A stretch of DNA of 64,000 nt from Saussurea involucrata (taxonomy: Eukaryota > Streptophyta > Magnoliopsida > Asterales > Asteraceae). Shown piece after piece: positions 22,610-31,790 of this stretch. How positions within the stretch are numbered: the stretch's first letter is position 1; the number at the start of each line of letters is the position of its first letter. The notes under the pieces are model-generated. The model worked only from the letters and a program-made list of their open reading frames with translations, was not told where the DNA came from and did no database searches. The position numbers and the translations under genes were made by a program. The stretch spans positions 91,782,295-91,846,294 of the forward strand of contig CM066327.1 of NCBI GenBank assembly GCA_033807775.1, written 5' to 3'.

Positions 22610-22892
22610 GTTTCTCTGTGGGTTGATGCTTCGGCTTTTTCTTCTTTGGTTCCTCTGTCAGTATTCCCTTGCCTTTGTCTTTTGCCTTTGGCTGGAGATC
22701 TTATTGTAGTGGTGGGATTACCTCTGTTGGTTTTAACTGTTGAGCTTCTAAGAAGTTTTGCAGGTGGGGGGTCGGAGCAAAATCTGCTGCATCACTGGAG
22801 TTGTCTTGTTCTAGGTCTCTGGCTATGTCAGGGTTTTGTGAGTGTTCTGAATGTGCAGTGGAGTTCGCCGGAGATCTCGAAGTGGAAGCCAT
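22610..22892 (-). pseudogene. Copia B envelope-like ORF, array unit 5 (internal 3.58-kb deletion)
   Basis: From ATG 22892 the first ~47 residues (through PTPHLQNFLE) are joined in frame to the C-terminal AQQLKPTEVIPPLQ, then TAA at 22701. Against unit 1 the breakpoints are at about 4868 and 8453, where both sides read TTCT; about 3.58 kb is gone. Its upstream leader runs without a break into 22930-23209, so this unit keeps the original ORF start of Copia B. Confidence 0.85.
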
Positions 22893-23209
22893 TGTTTCTT
22901 TCTTTGAAGAATAGAGAAGAATGGGGAAGTTGCAGGTTTTTGCAAGGTTCGTCGGAGAAGAATATGGGTGTAAATTCGTAAAAGGAATAGGGAATGGGGT
23001 AAATGGAGTTATATAGTGGGGGTGGAAACGGATAGAATTCTGTGGTAAAAGTGAATTCAATAAACATTTGGGGTCCGCACTCGAGTTTTACAGCTAGGGA
23101 AACGTTTCAGAAGGATCGTGTGGCACGCACGTCCAATGAAAATCTGCCACGTCAGATGTGTCAGAGCACGATTAGACGTCGTGTGCGGCCCATTAATGCT
23201 AGGCGCGTG
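22893..23209 (-). promoter_or_regulatory. Promoter-like leader of Copia B envelope-like ORF
   Basis: On the minus strand, upstream of ATG 22892, there are GACGTC (23175-23180), TGACGTGG (23147-23154), ATTGG/CCAAT (23133-23137) and CTATATAA (23009-23016). They lie at about 288, 262, 245 and 124 nt before the ATG. Copia A shows the same motifs at 287, 261, 244 and 122 nt. ACGT cores are bZIP sites, and the TATA-to-ATG distance leaves a ~90-nt leader. This looks like an internal Pol II promoter. That it drives a separate mRNA is inference. Confidence 0.5.
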
Positions 23210-24235
23210 TGTCACACCCCGCTAAAGCGGAAACACGGGATGTCACAACTAAATGTTTCAAAAGCATAAGGTAGAAGACAACACACAATCATCATATCAA
23301 ATAAAATTTCAAAATGCATATGTCTTTGAAATACAAATTGTCCAAATGTAAAAACAGTCTTGACATGAGGAAAAACGAAGTTGGATGTCGCTAGTGTAGT
23401 GCCTTCTAGATTTCATCCTTACTTGTTGTTTCCTGAAAAGCATGTAAAGGAGAGTGTCAACTATAAAAATAGTTGGTGAGTTCATAGGTTTTGTATGCAC
23501 TAAAAGTTTTTAATGCAAGTTGGTAAGCTCCGCACTTTCAAAGAAAGTAGTACAACACTCGGTTGTAAAGTTTGTCGTTTTGAATTGCATGCTCATGGTA
23601 TATAATGTGATGCCTCAGAGGTAGCAAGCTAAGCCATTACCCAAACCTCCCGACCTTGTATTAGTTTGCCCCGAGTCATCATGTTCTATCACTAACATGG
23701 CGTTGTAACAATTATGCACTTACTTTACCGTAAGTGGGTGGTCAACCAAATAACGTTATCCATAATTATCATGGCTCACACACTGAGTTAAATAGGTAAT
23801 GTAAAAATGTGGGGACTTTTTGTATGATAGCATAAACTCAGAAGCTTTAACATGTGCACACGTACCATAGAGAGCGTTTAAACATGCGTAGTATTTCAGT
23901 AATAAAACAGTTGATATCGAATAAAGTTTGTAACATGCTTTCCACCCAAAAATGTATAAAATAGTAAAAAGGGGCTATTAAGACTCACGGTGAATAGCGT
24001 AGATGTTCCCAAGGGATGCGTAATGTGATCCGTAAAGCGATCCTATGCCGATCCTACGAATGTAAGGACACTAGTAAGATTCTAGGTTCTAGACCTTAGT
24101 CCTTAATGTCGTTTAATTATCCAAATCAACATAAAATGCCTTCGATGAAATTTAGTTTGTATGTTGTTTATAGGTTCATCGATATTAATAGTTAATATCC
24201 AAACGTTACATATGATAATTCGAGATTACCGCAAT

Positions 24236-24543
24236 TTCGTCAGGACAAGTGACGAAAAGGGTTAATAATTAGGAGTCATATGTATAGTATATAAAGTTAG
24301 GAGTTAGGTTATATATGTTACATATATACCGCAATTTCATCGTAAAATAATGAAAAGGGTTCAAAATGAAATGTTAGATGTTAGAGTATAAATAAAATGA
24401 GTAAGTAAACATATATTGGTATATTCCACAATTTCATCACAAGAATGATGAAACGGGTTCAAAAGTTAGCTTTTAGCTATAGTAAAATGCATAATCATAT
24501 AGTATATATACATATTCCACATTTCATCACAAGAATGATGAAA
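24236..24543. repeat. Four hairpin repeats in the gypsy G 3' LTR
   Basis: Four imperfect direct repeats, spaced about 90-100 bp, each centred on a stem-loop: TTTCGTCA/TGACGAAA (24236-24258), TTTCAT/ATGAAA (24335-24355), TTTCATCA/TGATGAAA (24432-24453) and TTTCATCA/TGATGAAA (24522-24543). Each is followed by a close form of AAACGGGTT. The first differs from the last two by a paired G-C to A-T change. Confidence 0.8.
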
Positions 24544-25733
24544 CGGGTTCAAGAGATAGCATATAGCTATAATATGATATAGTTGTTAGCTGTCCAGAAT
24601 TAGTAAATTTTCGGATGACTTCCAGAGATCGTTAGGTTCTGATATTTTACGACCAAGTACTTCCATGTGTTAGGAGACTTTTGACATAAGATTAATGATT
24701 TTTAGAGTAGTTTAAGTGCATGAAACAATTCTTGACGTAAACTGCGACAGAAAAACATTGCTGTTGCGCACTGTTTTTGTGCATACTGTTTGAAGCTCGA
24801 AAGCTTAATATTTTTCAAAGATTCCAGTTGGGTTTGATTCTTAACTCATAAAAGAAAATTCCAGAAGAAAAATCACCCCATTTGGAGCATTTTTAAGGGA
24901 GATATGGCCATGCAAAGTCAGTGGAAAATCTGACAGATTGTTGTTGGAAAAAGCTTCTTTATATAAAGGCTTTATTTCTATTGGTTCTTCTAAAGATCTG
25001 TTCTTTTTGTTTAACCACGATTTTTGACACTCGAATCCAGTATTTTCAGATGAAAAACATTACTTTTTGTTTACACAATCCACATGCAATGAACTTAGAC
25101 AAATCATCTTGTCAAAACATTTTCAAAAATTGTGGTTTTTGAGTTTTTGTGAAAACATTCAAGTAAAACATTCTTAGATCACTAATATTGGTTTGATGAT
25201 GGATTCATCACACTTTTAATAACATGCAAAGTGTTATGGTGATGAATCTACAAACATTAGGATGCCAAGAAATGTTTTAGCAAGAATAAGGTGTAAAACT
25301 AGAGTAGAAGTAGATGAAACTTTGAAGAAATGCAAGATTAACACAAGAAAAGTGTAAGTGTTGTTGTATAAGAAGTTTTACCTTGAAAGTACATGTGTTC
25401 TTGGTGTTCTTGAGTGTAGAAGGGCTGGACCTTGGAGGTTTAGTCGAGAGCAAAAGAGAGAAAAGGGAGAAAACTCTAGAGAGAAAATGAGAGAATGAGA
25501 AAAGAGGTGAGGAAATGGGAGAGTGAGGGGGTTTTAAGGAGAGAGGGGGGGGCGGTTTTATAGAGAGAGTGAGAGTGTGTGGAGTGTGGTTTTGTATAAA
25601 ATGATTGTGTTTAAATTTTTATTTTTAATTTATTTTTATTTCTTTTAATTATTTGAATTATTAAACATTTTAATTTAATTGCTATTAATAATAATAATAC
25701 TAGTTGAATTTGCTAGTATTTATTTTTGTAAGG

Positions 25734-25769
25734 TATATATATATATATAAACATATATATATGTATATA
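25734..25769. repeat. TA-rich microsatellite in the 3' LTR of G
   Basis: (TA)n with a short interruption (AAACA). The matching tract in the other LTR (34326-34387) is longer, as expected of slippage. Confidence 0.8.
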
Positions 25770-25958
25770 AGATGTTTTTAGTTGGCATTTTATGAGATGT
25801 ATGGATAATTTCTTAATTTGAGGGGTATTAGGCAAAAATCCTAGATTTTTCCTACTGTATCGGTTTTACTGCTAAAATTCGACAGTGTGACATATAATAT
25901 CTGTATCTGATTTGTTCAGTGCAGTTCTAACCTGAACGCGAAATTGACGATGGTTACA

Positions 25959-25971
25959 GTCTCCCCCGGTT
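25959..25971 (-). other. Polypurine tract of gypsy G
   Basis: Minus strand AACCGGGGGAGAC directly before the 3' LTR start TGTAACC. It serves as the primer for plus-strand DNA. Confidence 0.8.
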
Positions 25972-25992
25972 AAAAGAATTTCGTCCCGAAAT

Positions 25993-26388
25993 TCAAGAAC
26001 TTTCGCCTGTAACCGGTTGTTTAGCAAATAAGTGAGGATACTTGTGTTTCATGTAATCCTCTCGTTCCCATGTGTACTCAGGCCCACTCCTTGTGTTCCA
26101 GTGAACTTTCACTATTGGAATCTTGCTTCGCTTAAGACGTTTGACCTCTCGGTCAAGTATTTCGATTGGTTTTTCTACAATGTATAGTTTGTCATTGATT
26201 TGGACTTCTTCCGAAGGCACAGTTATTACCTCGTTGGCTAGACACTTTTTCAAGTTGGACACATGAAAGGTGTTGTGAATAGCACTTAGTTCCTTTGGCA
26301 ATTCCAGTCTGTACGCTACTGGTCTAATTCTTTCGGTGATTTTAAATGGTCCAATGTACCGAGGGCTTAACTTTCCTCGTTTTCCGAA
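25993..26388 (-). pseudogene. Gypsy G integrase C-terminus and chromodomain
   Basis: After a TGA (26389-26391, most likely CGA to TGA) the integrase frame continues FGKRGKLSPRYIGPFKI, then PKELSAIHNTFHVSNLKKCL, the typical lead-in of plant chromovirus integrases. A chromodomain follows (KPIEILDREVKRL, KVHWNTRSGPEYTWE) and ends KYPHLFAK before the stop at 25993. In this family the domain is thought to steer integration to histone-marked heterochromatin. The W...EYTWE aromatic core is kept. Only the TGA separates it from the rest of integrase. Confidence 0.88.
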
Positions 26389-27888
26389 TCAGACAGTTCC
26401 CTTCCAAGGGGATACTTTTAGAAAGACTCTATCGTCAATTTGAAACTCTAACGGTTTCCTACGATTGTCCGCATAGCTCTTTTGACGATCTTGAGTTGCT
26501 TTAAGTCTATCCTTGATGATTGCAATTGTGTCGGTGGTTTCTTGTACAACGTCTGGACTAGAAAACTGTCTATCTCCAATCTCCAACCAACAAAGAGGTG
26601 ATCGACATTTGCGCCCATAGAGTGCTTCATATGGTGCACACTTGATACTGGTGTTATAGCTATTGTTGTAGGAAAACTCGACTAACGGTAAGTGGTTATC
26701 CCAACTTCCTCCGAAATCTATTACACATGCTCGAAGCATGTCCTCCAATGTTTGAATTGTTCGCTCGCTTTGGCCGTCTGTTTGGGGATGATAGGCCGTG
26801 CTCAAATTCAATTCTGTCCCCAATGCTCTTTGAAGTGACTGCCAAAACCGAGATGTGAAACGGCTATCTCTGTCTGATATGATTGAAACCGGGACTCCAT
26901 GTCGCGTAACAATTTCCTTGATATATATCTGAGCCAGCTTTTCCATCTTGTAGTCTTCTCGAATCGGTAGAAAATGTGCAGATTTCGTGAACCGATCTAC
27001 TATAACCCAAATCGAGTCGTCCCCCCGGGCAGTTCTCGGCAATTTGGTTATGAAATCCATGGTTATTTGTTCCCATTTCCACTGGGGAATCTCTGGTTGT
27101 TGAAGCAAACCAGATGGTTTCTGATATACAGCCTTGACTTTTGAGCAAGTTACACATTTTCCTACGTATAGGGCAATATCCTTCTTCATTCCTGGCCACC
27201 AATAATATTCCCTAAAGTCCTTATACATCTTATCCGCACCAGGATGAACTGAATATCGTGACTTGTGGGCTTCATTCAGGATTGTCTCCCGTACGTTGTT
27301 AGCTTTTGGAATCCAAACTCTATCCTTGAAATAACGTACTCCATCAGCCTTAGTTTCCAATCTGTTTTCTATGCCGTGAAGGGTTTCGTCCTTCAAGTTT
27401 TCCGTTCTCATTGCTTCGGTTTGCGCTTCAAGAACTTGAGTCTTTAAACTTGTTTGTACAAGCGCTCCCATGGCTCGTACACGTGAAGGTTTTGTCCTTT
27501 CCTTCATACTCAGGGCATCAGCCACTACATTGGCCTTACCTAGATGATAACGAATATCACAATCGTAATCACGGAGTAGTTCCACCCATCTTCTTTGCCT
27601 CATGTTTAGCATTTTTTGGTCTAGAATGTGCTGAAGACTCTTATGATCGGTGAATATGGTGCACTTAGTGCCGTACAAATAATGTCTCCAAATCTTCAAG
27701 GCAAATACCACAGCTCTGAGCTCCAAATCGTGCGTGGTATAGTTCTTTTCATGGACTTTCAGTTGTCGCGAGGCGTATGCTATAACTTTGTCCTTTTGCA
27801 TCAATACACAACCTAAACCTTGATGCGATGCGTCACAATACACCACAAAATTGCCTGTTTCCTTCCGGTAACGCCAGAATTGGTGCAT
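26389..27888 (-). pseudogene. Gypsy G RNase H and integrase
   Basis: RNase H comes first, with VVYCDASHQG, TTHDLELRAVVFALK and TDHKSLQHI carrying the Asp and Glu metal ligands. Integrase follows, with its zinc site (H...HPGADKMY, then CVTC) and the catalytic DDE: MDFITKLP, SDRDSRF and DGQSERTIQTLEDML. This 499-codon stretch is open throughout. It is joined to RT by a frameshift near 27890 and ends in TGA at 26389. The domain order RT-RH-IN is Ty3/gypsy. Confidence 0.92.
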
Positions 27889-28699
27889 TGCACAACTTTT
27901 TCTTCAATAGCTGGAACGCCTCTCCTTGTGGTTCTCCCCAAATGAATTTACTATCCTTTTGGGTCAGAGTTGTGAGTGGTTTAGCAATTTTTGAGAAGTT
28001 CTCGATAAATCACCTATAATAACCTGCCAAACCCAGAAATTGACGAATTTCGGTCGGTGTCTTGGGAGCTTCCCAATTCTTAACAGCTTCCACCTTAACC
28101 GGATCTACGTGAATTCCTTTTTCTCCAATCACGTGACCTAGAAAGTGTACTTCTCTAATCCAAAATTCGCACTTAGAGAATTTGGCGTACAGTTTCTGTT
28201 CCTTAAGAAGTTCTAGAATTACTCTTAAATGCTGCTCGTTGTCTTCTTTACTTCGAGAGTATATCAAAATGTCATCTATAAACACGATCACAAACTTGTC
28301 GAGGTATGGTCTGCATACCATGTTCATTAAATCCACGAACACAGCGGGTGCATTGGTTAAACCGAAAGGCATAACCAAAAACTCGTAGTGTCTATAACGT
28401 GTCCTAAAAGCTGTCTTAGGAATGTCCTCTTCACGGACTCTTAACTGGTGATAACCTGATCGAAGATCAATCTTTGAGAAATATGTTGCACCTTGCAACT
28501 GGTCGAATAAATCATCTATTCGAGGAAGAGGATATCGATTCTTGATTGTCAACTTGTTCAATTCCCTATAGTCGATGCACATCCGCAACGATCCATCCTT
28601 TTTCTTGACGAACAGGACTGGAGCTCCCCAAGGTGAGGAACTTGGCCTAATAAATTCTTTGTCGAACAGTTCCTGGAGTTGACTTGACAACTCTTGCAT
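27889..28699 (-). pseudogene. Gypsy G reverse transcriptase
   Basis: This follows the gag-protease frame after the TAA at 28775. Motifs in order are SPWGAPVLFVKKKDGS, MCIDYRELN, YPLPRIDDLFDQL, FSKIDLRSGYHQ, FRTRYRHYEFLVMPFGLTNAP, and the catalytic FIDD in VFIDDILIYS. The end is FLGLAGYYR, then TGA (28010-28012, an Arg CGA to TGA), followed by FIENFSKIAKPLTTLTQKD in the same frame. A frameshift near 27890 leads into RNase H. All catalytic aspartates are present, so the damage is in continuity rather than in the active site. Confidence 0.92.
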
Positions 28700-30507
28700 T
28701 TCGGCAGGTGCTAAGTGGTACGGTGCTTTAGCTACCGGTGCCGCTCCGGGTATAAGGTCAATTTGGAATTCAACTTATCTAAACGGGGACAGTCCAGGCA
28801 AATCGTCGGGGAACACTTCCGAGTGATATTTTACCACGGGAATGTCTTGGATTCGCCTTTCCTCAGACTTCTTCTCAACTATGAGTGCCAAAAATGCAAC
28901 GCACTTCTTCCTCAAATACTTTTGAACCTTAATACTTGACACCATCTCCAGGCTTCTTCCAGCCTTGTGTCCTTGTATCACGAGAGTTTCTCCATCTTGC
29001 AAAGGTATTCTAACCGACTTATCAAAACAGCAAATCTCCGCTCGATTCTTAGATAACCAATCCATGCCTATAACTATGTCAAAACTCCCTAATTCGATAG
29101 GAATAAGATCAACGCTAAACAATTTATCGGCTAGATTCAAGGTACAATCTAAAATTACGTCCTTAGCCTTAAATTTATGACCATTAGCAACTTCAATAAT
29201 ATAGGCCTCCGACATCTTCTTAGATTCCAAGCTAATTAGTGGTCTAAACTCCAATGAAACAAAACTTCTATCCGCCCCAGTGTCAAATAATACTGATGCA
29301 TAGTGGTTGTTTAGGAGAAACGTACATGTCACCACATTAGGGTCGCGACGCGCTTCGTCAACTCCAATGACAAATGCCCGTCCTCGAGCCTGACCTCCTT
29401 GACTCCCCTGGTTGGCTTGTCTCGCCTGATTTCCATTGTTGTTATTGTTTGGTCTCCTACCAAACCTCGGGCACGTATTTTGGTAGCGATCCGGACTTCC
29501 GCACTCAAAACATGCCCTTCTCCCTTCGTTGGACCCTCTTTCACTTTTACAGAACCTGGTGAGATGACCTGGCCGTTTACAATTGTCACAAATGACGCAG
29601 GCTCCTTCATGATGGTGGCTGCACTTGTTGCATTTAGGGAGTGAACCCTTGTATTTCCATGGTTCCTGTGTCCTTACTCCGAAGTTTCTCGCAACGCTCC
29701 TATCCTTGCTTCCACTACCAAAAGACTTCTTTCCTGACTGATGTTCTGGCTTCCTCTTGTTGCTACCGCCTCCCGATGTCAGGGTTCCTGCTTCTACATC
29801 ATTGTTTGTTAAAGTAGTTGCCATAGCTACAACCTCTTGGATGGTGTTCAGTTTTGCCGAGGTAACCATTCCTCGGATCTCCGATGCTAATCCCCACAAG
29901 TATCGGTCGATTCTCTTACTCTCAGGAGTGACCATGTGAGGTACCAGTTTTGCAAGTTCATGAAAACGAGCTGTGTAACGATCTATGTCAGCTCCAATCA
30001 TAGCATGGTTCCAGAATTCAACCTCCAGCTTTTGAATTTCACTTTTAGGGCAGTACTCCTCAATGAGCAACTTCTTGAACTCCTCCCATGTGAGTTTGTA
30101 CCCATCTTCCCTTCCACGGGTTTGAACCTGGATATTCCACCATGTTAGCGCCCTACCTTGGAGTTGACATGTAGCATATTCCACCTTGTGGTCCTCCGAA
30201 CATTTGCTAATATGGAGTACCGACTCCATGCTATCAATCCATGAAAGCAATCCCACTACGCCTTCCTTTCCGTAGAATTCCTTAGGCTTACAAGACATGA
30301 AGGACTTGTAATTACATCCGGTATTGCCACTACCCGGGTTCCGCCACTACCTCCCTCATTCCTAGGGATCGCATTGATGCCAGCAGTTACTTGTGTGACG
30401 ATGTTGGGTATGGCTTCTTGGATGCGTTGTGCGATGATTTGTGCTATGTCGGGCGTTTGGTTTTCGGGGATATCTTCCGTGTGGTTTGTCGCTCTTCTTG
30501 GAGGCAT
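28700..30507 (-). pseudogene. Gypsy G gag and aspartic protease
   Basis: ATG at 30507 (MPPRRATNHTED...). A 1-nt shift near 30340 moves into the long frame that includes NYKSFMSCKPKEFYGKEG. The capsid domain follows (ALTWWNIQVQTRG, LTWEEFKKLLIEEYCP). Zinc-binding clusters come next: CNKCSHHHEGAC, CDNCKRPGHLTRFC, and a third, CFECGSPDRYQNTC, whose usual His is Tyr. The protease has FDTGADRSFVS (catalytic DTGA near 29284) and VIGMDWLSKN. A TAA (28775-28777) splits protease from RT; the frame continues as VEFQIDLIPGAAPVAKAPYH. Gag coats the RNA and the protease cuts the polyprotein. Confidence 0.9.
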
Positions 30508-30828
30508 GGTTCTAAATCACATTTTCAAAAATTGATTTGGCTAAAATTTGTACAAATTTTTGAACTCATATTTTTCCAAAGGTTTAAGATTAACAATTTT
30601 TCATTCAAATATTTGAACAATAAAGTAAAGTATAAAGTAAATAGACAGGTTGACTAAAAACTTCCCAAAGGGTTTTCATTAATTGCCGAGGTTTACAAAA
30701 TTTCCGGTGTTTATCATACACCGGTATCATTTTAAACGGAAGTACAACTTAGAAACACATGAATTAAAAAGAAAAGTAATAAAAGACGGTTCTTAAAAGA
30801 TCCTTTCCCATGCCATGACCCATCCGTA
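30508..30828 (-). other. Spacer between upstream ORF and gag in G
   Basis: About 320 bp, AT-rich, no ORF or recognised signal. Confidence 0.6.
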
Positions 30829-31458
30829 CTACCCCAAATATGCCCCGAGCACAAGCAAGAACATCAACAGCAACAACACCATTCCTACCATCAAGCTTGC
30901 CGCTTGAGCCCTTGATGCCATTTCCTTAGCCATTTTTGCGCCATCCCGAGCTTGAGTAGATACGACAGCTAGTTGGTGCGTTAGTTCTACTAGTTTCGTT
31001 AAGACTTGATCTTGATGGGTTACTCTAACTTGACACCTATGCAACTCGGTTGTCATGGCCCTAATGTGTTGATCCCTTGCCATGGCTAGTTCGGTCATGC
31101 GTCCAATTGGCACGCCGGGGACTACTCTCGATGGTTCCGGTGCCTCCGGACGAGGGGTTGTTAGCATGACTCTTCTCGGGATCGGAACATTCTTCCTTGC
31201 CGTTTGCCGGATGCGAATTCCTCCAGATTATGGTTGTACAATTACTGGAGTGGGTCGGGGTAACACCGTGGTTGGCGACACTCTAGGTCCTTCGTAAGGA
31301 TCTCGCTCGCTAGACACCTCAGGTTCTGACTCCATTCTGCTGTAATCCTCTTCTTCTTCTTGGTTGCTAGGCGGGTTGTCTTGTGGTCGTCCCGTAACGT
31401 ATACCGATACATCGGCCGAGTATGACTTAGGAGTGTAAGATGGTGAAGACGATGACAT
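30829..31458 (-). pseudogene. Gypsy G upstream ORF with C-terminal membrane anchor
   Basis: ATG at 31458, 209 codons with one TAA (31228-31230) after PTPVIVQP. The N-terminal part is Ser/Pro/Glu-rich (QEEEEDYSRMESEPE). The middle is a helical stretch (MTELAMARDQHIRAMTTEL to TQARDGAKMAKEMASRAQ). The last ~20 residues are strongly hydrophobic (VGMVLLLLMFLLVLGAYL), then the stop. This is the layout of a tail-anchored protein. It lies between the primer site and gag, on the gag strand. I do not recognise a named family; some plant gypsy elements carry extra ORFs here. Function is unknown; membrane targeting is inferred from the anchor only. Confidence 0.6.
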
Positions 31459-31773
31459 AGTGAAACTGAAGCAAAAGTGTACTTAGTAACTAATCGCATA
31501 AGTGGCAAGTCTACCCTATGCAATGTCTACGCACTAAGCATGCTTCTAGAGAGTGTAAGTAAAATCGACATACTCCTACTATAACCATTTCTAGCGTCGC
31601 ATTAACCTTCCTTAATCGAACATAGGTGATCGGGCTATGTTTAATTAAAGTCTGTTAATCCCATTCTAGACTTAGTTATACTAGTAGTAGGTTTAGTTGT
31701 TTTCATGTCAGTTTTGGACTTTTGGTTATAGTTGGGTTTTTCCAATGAAAGACCGGTATTCTCTATAACCTTC
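31459..31773 (-). other. Untranslated leader of gypsy G
   Basis: About 315 bp between the primer site and the upstream ORF; no coding signal seen. Confidence 0.6.
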
Positions 31774-31786
31774 GGCTCTGATACCA
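31774..31786 (-). other. Primer-binding site of gypsy G (tRNA-iMet type)
   Basis: Minus strand TGGTATCAGAGCC, four bases inside the LTR end (GGGGTGTGACA). Confidence 0.92.
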
Positions 31787-31790
31787 CTTC

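Larger units (their letters stand above)
4163..22929. repeat. Tandem array of 4.47-kb units made of D-LTR plus Copia B ORF
   Basis: Direct head-to-tail units start at 4163, 8632, 13101, 17571 and 22041, with periods 4469, 4469, 4470 and 4470. Each full unit is 569 bp of the 3' end of the D LTR joined to about 3.9 kb of Copia B's envelope-like ORF (minus strand). Unit-to-unit junctions read GGGGAAG|ACTTCAG. The original left flank (AGTAGAAG|ACTTCAG, 4166/4167) and the original right flank (GGGGAAG|TTGCAGG, 22929/22930) share GAAG, so the first duplication joined at a 4-bp microhomology. The units are almost identical, so amplification is recent. The fifth unit lost about 3.58 kb. Assembly error cannot be excluded from sequence alone, but unit-specific SNPs argue for real copies. 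Confidence 0.95.
23210..25958 (-). repeat. 3' LTR of gypsy G
   Basis: 2749 bp. On the minus strand it runs TGTAACCATCGTC...GGGGTGTGACA. It differs from the 5' LTR at scattered bases, a shorter poly-G run (about 25546) and a shorter TA run (about 25734-25769). The many matching bases suggest fairly recent insertion. No gene in it; a 73-codon plus-strand ORF near 24921 is chance. Confidence 0.93.

Noticed and set aside
4675..22981. Many open frames on the plus strand of the array (for example 7035-7448, 8352-8669, 9488-9727)
   Set aside because: They recur at the array period, lie opposite the minus-strand envelope-like ORF, have no family resemblance, and arise from its Ser/Pro/Glu-rich composition read backwards.
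24921..25142. 73-codon plus-strand frame in the gypsy LTR
   Set aside because: It is AT-rich, lies within a 2.7-kb LTR, has no recognisable domain, and is not kept as the same frame in the other LTR.
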